NCBI RefSeq assembly: GCF_014646655.1
Contig: NZ_BMNR01000004.1
Location: 124,001 to 188,000 of the forward strand
Length of the DNA: 64,000 nucleotides
Direction: 5' to 3'
DNA from: Yeosuana aromativorans
GTDB taxonomy: Bacteria; Bacteroidota; Bacteroidia; Flavobacteriales; Flavobacteriaceae
Positions 1 to 8,585 of the stretch are shown piece by piece. The notes under the pieces are model-generated. The model did not search any database, was not told where the DNA came from, and saw nothing but the letters and a program-made list of their open reading frames with translations. The stretch's first letter is position 1, and every line of letters starts with the position of its first letter. Made by a program: the position numbers and the translations under genes.

Positions 1-378
<378 letters not shown>

Positions 379-547
379 AACCACTTATTAAAGCATTTGC
401 CTGTTAATTAAAGAGTAATTATAAACAATGATTAGAGATATAAATGCCAACGAAACACCTTGGTTTTGTCAGAAAAAAAAGATAACTTCGTTTACATGTG
501 CTGAACTTGTCTCAGTAACATTAAATATAATTAACTTTTGCTGAGCA

Positions 548-907
548 ATGGAACTATTTAAAAAAAACAGATATTACATAAAACTGTTTCTAAACCGAGT
601 TGAAATAAAGGATTTGACTAATGGGAAATCAATCTCTGAAAAATCAAAAGTAGATTTCAATAATGATCGAATATTAGTTGCGGAGTTTGAAAAAGCTGAA
701 AACTTTATCAAAAAAGTTTTCACTAGCAATAAACTTTCAACAAGAAACTCTGTTGGAATTATTCAGCAAATGGAAATGAGTGAGAATGGACTTTCAGAAG
801 TAGAAAAAAGAATACTTATTGAATTGTTCTCTAGAATTGGAATTAATGAAATTCACATTGATCAAAGTTTGACTAATTTATCAGAAAAAAAACTAGCCGA
901 ATATTAA
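548..907 (+). CDS. Small MreB-like (actin-fold fragment) protein
   Basis: A 119-residue protein with no signal peptide or membrane segment. It opens with an aromatic/basic stretch (KKNRYYIKLFLNRVEI) and a DLTNGKSISEKS segment resembling the first strands of MreB-type proteins. Residues about 50-110 (AENFIKKVF, then GIIQQME, GLSEVEKRILIELFSRIGINEIHID) resemble the MreB stretch in which a Pro-rich strand is followed by ITEVEKRA and an AGAREV-like strand. Full MreB is about 340 residues, so this is either a stand-alone mini-family or a degenerate piece. Role unknown; a link to cell shape would be inference only. It is transcribed alone, divergent from pyrG and convergent with the DUF3820 gene. 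Confidence 0.6.
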   Translation: MELFKKNRYYIKLFLNRVEIKDLTNGKSISEKSKVDFNNDRILVAEFEKAENFIKKVFTSNKLSTRNSVGIIQQMEMSENGLSEVEKRILIELFSRIGINEIHIDQSLTNLSEKKLAEY

Positions 908-967
908 AATAACTTAATGTGGTATCAGCCATAAAATATAGCTCACAATTAAACCAAAATACACTTT

Positions 968-1201
968 CTACCTAGGGTATTGCTTTTTAATATTCCGAAT
1001 CAACGCTTCCAAGCCATTTAATTTCAGTTCATAAACCGTTTGTAGCATATCGCCTAATTTCCCTTTGGGGAATCCTTTATTATGGTACCATACCACATAA
1101 TATTCGGGCAAGTCTATTAAAAACCGGTCTTTATATTTGCCAAAAGGCATTTTGGTATGTGCCAAATCAATCAAAAACTGTTTGTCTGGCTGTAATAGCA
1201 T
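968..1201 (-). CDS. DUF3820 family protein
   Basis: A 77-residue cytosolic protein that matches DUF3820 along its whole length: a MPFGKYKDR motif (residues 18-26), LIDLPEYYVVWY, GFPKGKLG and a terminal ELKLNGLEALI helix. The family has been labelled a putative quorum-regulated virulence factor in Pseudomonas, but no biochemical role is established and I do not transfer that label. Its start lies 5 nt after the stop codon of the LysM gene, so the two are probably co-transcribed. Confidence 0.85.
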   Translation of the reverse strand: MLLQPDKQFLIDLAHTKMPFGKYKDRFLIDLPEYYVVWYHNKGFPKGKLGDMLQTVYELKLNGLEALIRNIKKQYPR

Positions 1202-1206
1202 AGCAA

Positions 1207-3162
1207 TTAGTTAGCTTGAACCGCTTCTTGTGGAGCAACCTCTACAATCCGTAAATCTTGGTACTTCACCAAGTACACTGTGTCATTATAATAGCCGCCA
1301 AACAACTTCTTTTTGTATCCAAACTTGTTTTCAACATACTCTGTCAGTGGGCTTTCAATAACCGATTTATACAAATTATCTGATGATACCAATCGCAAGA
1401 CCACATCCATGGTCAAGTCAAATCCTCTAATTGCTGGCTTATTGGGCGTTACATGATAAATCTCTTCGTATTTTTTAATAAATGAATCCGTGCCAACAGT
1501 GTTGTTGGTTTTAGACATGGTTGCAAAGGTAAATTGCAGATTTGATAAATGCTCGTTGGAAATCTCATCACCTTCAAATGCCGCGTTCATATTGGTTGTA
1601 GCTAGAATAATATCAATTTTCGGCTTATGCTCTTCCAGATTTTCCGTTTGTATGGATGAATTTAAAATACTGGTAACATTGGATGCAAACCCCTCATTTT
1701 GGGTCTCCAAAAACACCATGTTCAAACCTGGTTTCAATACATTCTTAATATCATCAACCAACACGTAATTTTCATCTTCACCATCTTTGTTTTTTCTAGA
1801 ATACACTTGTCTGGCATTGGGAAATTCCTGTTTCAATTGGCTGGCCACACTGGCATTTTTACTATCTGATATGATAATAATGTTTTTTACATCTGCCACG
1901 GATTTCACATACTCAATAATCTTGTTTTTTAACAAATCTGCTGATGGACGTGATTGAAATACATTATCATATAGATTGAGATTTTCGCCAATGGGTGAAA
2001 CAATAGGAACGTTGTATGAACGCAATTCTGACGAAGCTTTTTCAAAATCTTTTGATGTTAAGGGCCCGATAACCGCATCAACATCTTTAAAATTATGCTC
2101 TTTGATAATGCTTTCCACTTCACTCACTTGGTGCTTGGTATCATACACATCCACTTTAAGTGAAATACCTAAAGACCTTAATGAGTCAATGGCCATTAAA
2201 ATACCCGAGTGAAAATCCAACGAAGTATTTAAGTACGGATCTTTTTTGATACTTTCCTTGGTTCCTGAGATGGAGTCAAAGTCAACATGATCTAAACGGA
2301 ATGGCAACATAACCGCAATATGCTTTGATGAGAAATCACTGATACTATCTGCCAAATTAATTGCATTAGAGCGAGTTTCTTCTGAACCAATGGCCTCATT
2401 GTAAGGAATCTTCAAAATCATACCAACCTTTAAACCGCTTTCCTTTAAGCCCGGATTTAAAGCTTCAAGTTGGTCTTGTTCTAAACCCAATTTAAGTTTT
2501 AAACGATAAAACCCTTCTTTGGGCAATACCTTGTAATAGCTATATTGATCATCAAATACGTTTTCTTTTTCCTTATGGATATTGGGCACATTTATAATTT
2601 GCCCTTCTTGCAATACCTCACCCATGTCTGGATTCAAGGATTCCAATTCCGCCACTGAGATTCCAAATTTATAAGCTATACGCCATTTGCCTTCTTTTGG
2701 CAACACAGTATAGGGTTTTGTTAATGAGGCCGTTTCAACGTTTTTTGTGGTTTCAAAAATCGGAATTTGGAGTTTATCACCTTTTTGGAGTGTATTGGCA
2801 TACAAAAAGGTATTGTATTTTTTTATGTCGTCTACAGTCACATTGTATTCCTTAGCTAAACTATAGAGCGTTTCTTTTCTACTGGTTCTGTGTTTTTTAA
2901 ACCCTTTTAATTCCTTTGTAATGGTGACTTTGGGCTCAACATCAATTTTAGGCTTAGGTATGATTAACAATGAATTTGGTTTTAAACCTTTCTTAGCGTC
3001 TGGGTTTAGGGCATAAATATCAAACGGTGTTACAGAATACTGTTTGGAAATACTTTCAATGGTCTCACCTTCTTTTACTTTATGGGTTTTGTAATTTTGC
3101 GCTTTAGCGGTAGTGATGCTAAAAAGAATTGTTAAACATACAACGGAAAAGAATTTAATCAT
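1207..3162 (-). CDS. Exported LysM protein with periplasmic-binding (type 1) domain
   Basis: A 651-residue exported protein. Residues 1-21 are a Sec signal peptide ending TTAKAQ. Four LysM-like modules follow: about 25-71 (HKVKEGETIESISKQY), 88-136, 150-195 and 209-255; the third and fourth are divergent and begin with VLPKEG. Residues about 280-640 look like a type 1 periplasmic-binding fold (HIAVMLPFRLD, then DAVIGPLTSKDFEKA). LysM modules bind N-acetylglucosamine-containing glycans, so the protein is probably anchored on peptidoglycan. The binding-fold half recalls LpoA/YraM-type activators of penicillin-binding proteins, but that is inference. It shares an operon with the downstream DUF3820 gene. 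Confidence 0.85.
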   Translation of the reverse strand: MIKFFSVVCLTILFSITTAKAQNYKTHKVKEGETIESISKQYSVTPFDIYALNPDAKKGLKPNSLLIIPKPKIDVEPKVTITKELKGFKKHRTSRKETLYSLAKEYNVTVDDIKKYNTFLYANTLQKGDKLQIPIFETTKNVETASLTKPYTVLPKEGKWRIAYKFGISVAELESLNPDMGEVLQEGQIINVPNIHKEKENVFDDQYSYYKVLPKEGFYRLKLKLGLEQDQLEALNPGLKESGLKVGMILKIPYNEAIGSEETRSNAINLADSISDFSSKHIAVMLPFRLDHVDFDSISGTKESIKKDPYLNTSLDFHSGILMAIDSLRSLGISLKVDVYDTKHQVSEVESIIKEHNFKDVDAVIGPLTSKDFEKASSELRSYNVPIVSPIGENLNLYDNVFQSRPSADLLKNKIIEYVKSVADVKNIIIISDSKNASVASQLKQEFPNARQVYSRKNKDGEDENYVLVDDIKNVLKPGLNMVFLETQNEGFASNVTSILNSSIQTENLEEHKPKIDIILATTNMNAAFEGDEISNEHLSNLQFTFATMSKTNNTVGTDSFIKKYEEIYHVTPNKPAIRGFDLTMDVVLRLVSSDNLYKSVIESPLTEYVENKFGYKKKLFGGYYNDTVYLVKYQDLRIVEVAPQEAVQAN

Positions 3163-3368
3163 GTAATCTATTTTTTATTGCGTTAAGTCTAAACTTATCA
3201 GATTAAGAATATGCTGCTATATTCATTTTTACATGCACATAACATGCCAAAAAGCAAATCCTAGTCATATTGCTTTTGAATTCACTTGTGTTATATACGT
3301 GAATTTGTCTTTCCTAAGATGACTTCAATTTTATAAATATAGCTTTTAAACTGATATTCTCCCAAAAA

Positions 3369-4904
3369 TTATTCCCACTCAATAGTAGCAGGTGGTTTTG
3401 AGCTAATATCATACACTACTCTATTAACGCCTTTTACTTTATTTATTATGTCGTTTGATGTTTTTTGTAAGAATTCATACGGCAAGTTTACCCAATCAGC
3501 CGTCATGCCATCAGTACTTTCTACGGCTCTCAAAGCCACACATTTTTCATAAGTACGTTCATCGCCCATCACACCCACACTGTTAACAGGCAACAATATA
3601 GCGCCAGCTTGCCATACTTTATCGTAGAGTCCCCATTCACGTAAACCATTGATAAAAATGGCATCAACCTCTTGGAGAATACGGACTTTTTCAGCAGTAA
3701 TATCACCCAAAATACGGATGGCCAAACCTGGTCCTGGAAATGGATGTCGCCCTAACAATAATGGATTGATTCCCAAAGTAGCCCCTACTCGCCTAACCTC
3801 ATCTTTAAATAACGCCTTTAAAGGTTCTACGATTTTAAGTTTCATAAAATCTGGTAAACCGCCAACGTTATGATGGCTTTTTATAGTGGCTGAAGGTCCT
3901 CCGGTTGCCGATACACTTTCTATCACATCAGGGTAAATGGTGCCTTGAGCCAACCATGTCACGTTATCTATTTGATGGGCTTCATCATCAAACACCTCTA
4001 TAAAGGCATTCCCGATGGCCTTGCGCTTTTTCTCTGGGTCATCAATACCTGCTAAAGCATCCAAAAACCGTTTGGAAGCATCAACCCCTTTTACATTGAG
4101 TCCCATACCTTCGTATTGCTTCAACACACTTTCAAATTCATTTTTTCGCAACAATCCATTATTGACAAAAATACAATACAGGTTTTTCCCAATGGCTTTG
4201 TGCAGCAGCACGGCAGCCACAGATGAATCCACACCACCTGAAAGCCCTAAAACCACTTTATCGTTACCTAGTTTCTTTTGAAGATCTTCCACGGTTTCTT
4301 CCACAAAAGATTGTGGTGTCCAATCTTGACGAATACCTGCTATATGAACCAAAAAGTTTTCCAATAATTGTTTACCGTCGGTTGTATGATACACTTCCGG
4401 ATGAAACTGAATGGCATAGGTTTCTTCGCCTTCAATTCTATACGCCGCATTTGTAACGTCATTGGTACTGGCAATTAAAACAGCATTGGTTGGCAAATGC
4501 TTAATGGTATCACTATGGCTCATCCAAACTTGACTACCTGCATTGATGTTATCAAAGAAAGGCTCATCATTCTTTATAAATGACAAATTAGCACGACCGT
4601 ATTCCCTGGTATTTGAGGGCGCTACTTCGCCTCCTGAAAAATGTGCCAAATATTGGGCGCCATAACAAACAGCCAACATGGGTTTCTTTCCTCTAATTTG
4701 AGATAGATCTGGATGTGGAGCATCCTCACCTCTAACGGAAAACGGACTACCGGAAAGGATCACCGCGTTATATTCCGTAACGTTTGATAGTTTTTTGTTG
4801 TAAGGATGGATTTCGCAATAAATGTTGAGCTCTCTAACTCTTCGGGCAATAAGCTGTGTGTATTGTGACCCGAAATCTAAAATAAGTACCTTATTGTGTT
4901 GCAT
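3369..4904 (-). CDS. guaA: GMP synthase (glutamine-hydrolysing)
   Basis: Amidates XMP to GMP using glutamine and ATP, the last step of guanine nucleotide synthesis. The 511-residue protein has a class I glutamine amidotransferase domain (nucleophile Cys80 in AVCYGAQ, His168 and Glu170 in QFHPEV), an ATP-pyrophosphatase domain with the PP-loop SGGVDS (222-227), and the GMPS dimerisation tail ending [10 protein letters not shown] chose ATG at 4904. A TTG six bases upstream is in frame but belongs to a TACTTTTG promoter box. Length is normal for the family. Gene stands alone between the LysM operon and the decarboxylase. Confidence 0.98.
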   Translation of the reverse strand: MQHNKVLILDFGSQYTQLIARRVRELNIYCEIHPYNKKLSNVTEYNAVILSGSPFSVRGEDAPHPDLSQIRGKKPMLAVCYGAQYLAHFSGGEVAPSNTREYGRANLSFIKNDEPFFDNINAGSQVWMSHSDTIKHLPTNAVLIASTNDVTNAAYRIEGEETYAIQFHPEVYHTTDGKQLLENFLVHIAGIRQDWTPQSFVEETVEDLQKKLGNDKVVLGLSGGVDSSVAAVLLHKAIGKNLYCIFVNNGLLRKNEFESVLKQYEGMGLNVKGVDASKRFLDALAGIDDPEKKRKAIGNAFIEVFDDEAHQIDNVTWLAQGTIYPDVIESVSATGGPSATIKSHHNVGGLPDFMKLKIVEPLKALFKDEVRRVGATLGINPLLLGRHPFPGPGLAIRILGDITAEKVRILQEVDAIFINGLREWGLYDKVWQAGAILLPVNSVGVMGDERTYEKCVALRAVESTDGMTADWVNLPYEFLQKTSNDIINKVKGVNRVVYDISSKPPATIEWE

Positions 4905-4907
4905 GCG

Positions 4908-4915
4908 CAAAAGTA
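4908..4915 (-). promoter_or_regulatory. guaA -7 box, only 3 nt from the start codon
   Basis: TACTTTTG on the minus strand matches TAnnTTTG and ends three bases before the guaA ATG. If used, transcription would begin at or near the A of ATG and give a leaderless or nearly leaderless mRNA. No -33 TTG was found at the normal distance. Confidence 0.4.
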
Positions 4916-4964
4916 ATAATTGATTTTATAATGACGAATCACGATGGATAATTTTTTGATTTTT

Positions 4965-6350
4965 TTATACCATGGAATCCAAAATCATTTCGATGTCTTT
5001 TTCTGTGGTATCTGGATTGATAAAACAAAAACGTGAAACCGTTTGGAAGGTATTGCCTGTTTTCCATTTAGTTGGTGTCACCAAAGCAAATCCTTTTCTG
5101 TGGTTTTCATAGGTCCAGTTGGTATAATCTTCAGGTTCCCATCCTATTCTTCTGTAAAGTACACAAGACAAGCTAGGCTCTCTTACCAATTCGACATGTG
5201 GTTTTTCCTGAATCATTTTACCCGCAATTTGAGCCAATTCAATGCCTCGCTCTACGGCTTCCTTGTATCTGTCGGTTCCATGCATGGCCAAAGAAAACCA
5301 AAGAGGCAACCCCCTAACTCGTCTGGTCAACTGTATTTGATAATCCGTTGGATTAAATCCATGGGCGCCTTCATCTTTAAATATATCCAAATAAGAGCCT
5401 TCCTGTGAATGCGCCTTTTTGGCCAATTCCGGATTTTTATAAATAACAGCACCGCAATCATACGGTGAAAACATCCACTTATGCGGATCAATGGTGATAC
5501 TGTCTGCCTGTTCAATGCCGTGAAACAAATGCCGAACAGAATCAGCTATCAATGCACCGCCTCCATAAGCGGCATCTACATGAAACCACAATTTTTCTTT
5601 GTCACAAATAGCCGCTATGCCTACCAAATCATCAATGATACCAGCATTGGTTGTGCCACCAGTTCCCACCACAGCAAATAAGCGCTTTCTCTGATGGTCT
5701 GTTAATCCTTCAATGGTTTGTTGAAGGGCTGAAGCTTCCATTCTGTCTTCGGTATCCACAAGCAACACGTCCACATCCACCACTTTGGCCATAGCCTTTA
5801 CTGAGGAATGCGCCCCGATGGAAGTGATAATAATGCCTTTTTCTACTTTATTTTGATCGTTTAAACTGCGCCAGTATTCTCTCGCTGTGACAATGGCTGA
5901 TAAATTAGCAGCCGTTCCACCGCTGGTAAACACACCAAAAGCGCCTTCGGGCAAACCCGTTAAGGATACCATCCATTTCATGGCTTCATTCTCACAAAAA
6001 ATGCCACCGGCTCCTTCCATCCAATATGCCCCGTGAATACTGGATGCTGATGTAACCAAATCAAACATAATAGCCGCCCTGGTAGGCGATGCCGGCACAA
6101 AGGCCAAATTTCTGGGATGGTCAACCGGCACATTGGCTTTTGATAAATGCTGTTTCCACAAATTAAAGGCATTCTCTCCTCCTATCCCTTTTGCGGTAAT
6201 GGTTTCGCCTACCAATGCCCTTAGTTCAGCTTCTTTTTTTGGTTGGCCTATTGTACGTTCTGTTGCTGAAATTCTATCAATAGCATACTTCATGACATCC
6301 AGTGTCATTTCAACTAAATCAATATCTATTTTGTGCATGCTTGGTTCCAT
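4965..6350 (-). CDS. Pyridoxal-dependent group II decarboxylase
   Basis: A 461-residue fold-type I PLP enzyme of the group II amino-acid decarboxylase family (aromatic-L-amino-acid, glutamate and diaminobutyrate decarboxylases). Seen in sequence: the phosphate-binding GGTAAN (144-149), a stacking His181, Asp259 in HVDAAYGG that pairs with the pyridine nitrogen, and the Schiff-base Lys291 in DPHKWM. Length fits the family. The substrate cannot be read from sequence; the DPHKW motif and overall look favour the aromatic/diaminobutyrate branch over glutamate decarboxylase. Encoded upstream of guaA on the same strand with a 60-nt gap. Confidence 0.88.
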   Translation of the reverse strand: MEPSMHKIDIDLVEMTLDVMKYAIDRISATERTIGQPKKEAELRALVGETITAKGIGGENAFNLWKQHLSKANVPVDHPRNLAFVPASPTRAAIMFDLVTSASSIHGAYWMEGAGGIFCENEAMKWMVSLTGLPEGAFGVFTSGGTAANLSAIVTAREYWRSLNDQNKVEKGIIITSIGAHSSVKAMAKVVDVDVLLVDTEDRMEASALQQTIEGLTDHQRKRLFAVVGTGGTTNAGIIDDLVGIAAICDKEKLWFHVDAAYGGGALIADSVRHLFHGIEQADSITIDPHKWMFSPYDCGAVIYKNPELAKKAHSQEGSYLDIFKDEGAHGFNPTDYQIQLTRRVRGLPLWFSLAMHGTDRYKEAVERGIELAQIAGKMIQEKPHVELVREPSLSCVLYRRIGWEPEDYTNWTYENHRKGFALVTPTKWKTGNTFQTVSRFCFINPDTTEKDIEMILDSMV

Positions 6351-6507
6351 TCCTAAATATTTTTACATCCTTTTTTAAGGGGTTGTAAATTTAACACTAA
6401 CTGATGAATATATTGTTTTTGAAATCTGATAATATCATTTGAAAAAATCAACTGTTTGATTTACAATAAATAAATATTTATTTTTAACAAAGATTAAACA
6501 CCAATAA

Positions 6508-8361
6508 ATGAAGCGACCAATCATTGTCTTTCTTTTCTTTTGTATGTGTTTGGGTTCATTTTCCCAAGAAAATAAAAAACTTGATAGCCTTTTAAAAGCC
6601 TTCAATAATCAAATTGATGGTATTGAAAAAGTTAAAACAAGTCAAAAACTTTATAACACCTACAAACATAAAAATCCAGATGAAGCTTTTAGGTATGCCA
6701 ATTTCGGATTAACACTTTCCAAAAAAATTAATTACAAAAGCGGTGAAGGTCTTGGGTATCTTAACTTGGCATACTATTATAGATTTTTGCCAAACATAGA
6801 TTCGTCAAGATATTATTTTAAAAAATCGGTAAACACATTAAAAAACACCAAAAATCAAGAAAGTCTTTGGAGTGCATTAAATGAATATGCCATTTTTGAA
6901 ACGCTTCAAGGGAATTTCAATAGAGCCATAGAACTCGCCGACCAAGGTCTTGCTGTAGCCACAAAGATGAAACATGGCACCCATATGGTTGATAACATTC
7001 AACGAAAATCTACCACTTACATGGATATGGGCAAATTAGATCTTGCGATGAAGGAAACCTTAAATGCCCTGCATGTTTTAGACACCATAAAACCTGAAAA
7101 CAAATTAGGGAAAGCCATTGCAAACGGTGATATTGGCAGAATTGAAATGCTAAGGGGCAATTATAAAGAAGCTTTGAAACCTTTCAATAGTGCATTAAAT
7201 ACATTGAAGGAATTAAAAAATGATCATTGGACGGCCGTTTTGTATATAGAATTGGGCAATTTGTATTGGTATATGAAAGATTATGATGAGGCACTAAAAA
7301 ATTACCGACTTAGTTATGAACTTGGCGAAAAAATGAATCGAGATGATTTTTTAGCCTCCAATTTGGCTAATATGGCTGATATTTACTCAAAAAAAGGAGA
7401 CAACAAAAAAGCATTAGAGTATCTTTTAAAAGCACAAGCCATTACCGAAAAAATTGGGTCCATCAATAATTCAATAATTAACTACAACATGTTGGGTGAC
7501 ATCTATTACAGAACCAACGATTATAAAAAAGCAATTTATAACCATACCAAAGCCATTAAGTTAGCAGATTCCGTAAAAGCTCTAGATGTTATTAGAGATG
7601 GCTATTCTGGCCGTTCTAAAGCCTATGAAAAAACAGGAAACTATTTAGCTGCATTACAGGACCAACGACAATATCAAATTTACAATGACAGTATTTTCAA
7701 TGAAGCCAAGGCCAAACAAATTGACGAATTAAAAACACAATATGAAACCGAAAAAAAAGAACAGCAAATATTACTACAAGAAAAAGAACTCGACTTATTG
7801 AAACAAAAATCGAAAAACGAGAATTTAATTCGCATCTTATTAATTATTGGCTTATTATTTTCTTTGGCAGCCTTTTATGCCATTAGACAAAAATTAAAAC
7901 GCAACAAACTGGAAAAAGAAAAAGTAGATACCGAATTAGCCTTTAAAAAGAAGGAACTCACAACACATGCCCTTCATTTGGCCAAAAAGAATGAGGTCTT
8001 GGAAGGTTTAAAACAAAAAGCCGAAGAGCTAAAAACTTCAGAGAACAATAAAAATGGCTATCAGCAACTTATAAGAACCATTAATTTTGATTTGCAGGAC
8101 GATAACAACTGGGAAAACTTCAGTAAATATTTTCAAGAAGTCCACAAAGATTTCAACAGTAATGTAAAGGAAAAATTCCCGGAAGTGACCCCAAATGAAC
8201 TACGCTTGATGTCCCTCTTAAAAATGAACCTATCTTCTAAAGAGATTGCCAATATCCTTAATATTTCACCAGATGGCATTAAAAAAGCGCGCTATCGGCT
8301 TCGTAAAAAACTAAATATCAACACCGATAATTCTTTACAAGATTTCGTGTTAAGCCTTTAA
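6508..8361 (+). CDS. TPR sensor-regulator with C-terminal LuxR-like HTH
   Basis: A 617-residue membrane-anchored regulator of a type common in Flavobacteriia. It has a signal peptide (residues 1-19), a run of tetratricopeptide repeats over about 45-400, a coiled coil, one membrane helix at 439-460 (LIRILLIIGLLFSLAAFYAI), a cytoplasmic coiled coil, and a terminal helix-turn-helix (LSSKEIANILNISPDGIKKARYRLRKKL, 574-601). The TPR part should be periplasmic and the HTH cytosolic, so a signal could be passed to DNA. No kinase or receiver domain is present. The next gene on the same strand encodes an unknown lipoprotein and is a plausible target. Confidence 0.85.
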   Translation: MKRPIIVFLFFCMCLGSFSQENKKLDSLLKAFNNQIDGIEKVKTSQKLYNTYKHKNPDEAFRYANFGLTLSKKINYKSGEGLGYLNLAYYYRFLPNIDSSRYYFKKSVNTLKNTKNQESLWSALNEYAIFETLQGNFNRAIELADQGLAVATKMKHGTHMVDNIQRKSTTYMDMGKLDLAMKETLNALHVLDTIKPENKLGKAIANGDIGRIEMLRGNYKEALKPFNSALNTLKELKNDHWTAVLYIELGNLYWYMKDYDEALKNYRLSYELGEKMNRDDFLASNLANMADIYSKKGDNKKALEYLLKAQAITEKIGSINNSIINYNMLGDIYYRTNDYKKAIYNHTKAIKLADSVKALDVIRDGYSGRSKAYEKTGNYLAALQDQRQYQIYNDSIFNEAKAKQIDELKTQYETEKKEQQILLQEKELDLLKQKSKNENLIRILLIIGLLFSLAAFYAIRQKLKRNKLEKEKVDTELAFKKKELTTHALHLAKKNEVLEGLKQKAEELKTSENNKNGYQQLIRTINFDLQDDNNWENFSKYFQEVHKDFNSNVKEKFPEVTPNELRLMSLLKMNLSSKEIANILNISPDGIKKARYRLRKKLNINTDNSLQDFVLSL

Positions 8362-8496
8362 TGATATGCCCTTATAAAGCTGTCTACCATTTGTCATTAA
8401 TATATTCACAAGGTGTCCACCCGTTGTCCACCCCGTTTTTTTTTATTCACCAATTTCATGTTTTAGGTTTGTTTTGTCATTAAGTTGACAACAACC

Positions 8497-8576
8497 GTTT
8501 TGTGGTCTTGTTCGGTTTAGGGCTGCAGACCGTTTTCCGGACAGGTCACACAAAACAGGATTATCAACCACAAAAC
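8497..8576 (+). promoter_or_regulatory. Structured leader upstream of the lipoprotein gene
   Basis: GTTTTGTGGT (8497-8506) is perfectly complementary to ACCACAAAAC (8567-8576), nine bases before the ATG of the next gene. Inside lies a second pair, GACC (8528-8531) with GGTC (8544-8547). In RNA this could close a long stem next to the start codon. A direct repeat of GTCCACCC near 8415-8433 lies just upstream. Function is inferred only. Confidence 0.4.
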
Positions 8577-8585
8577 ATAACAATT

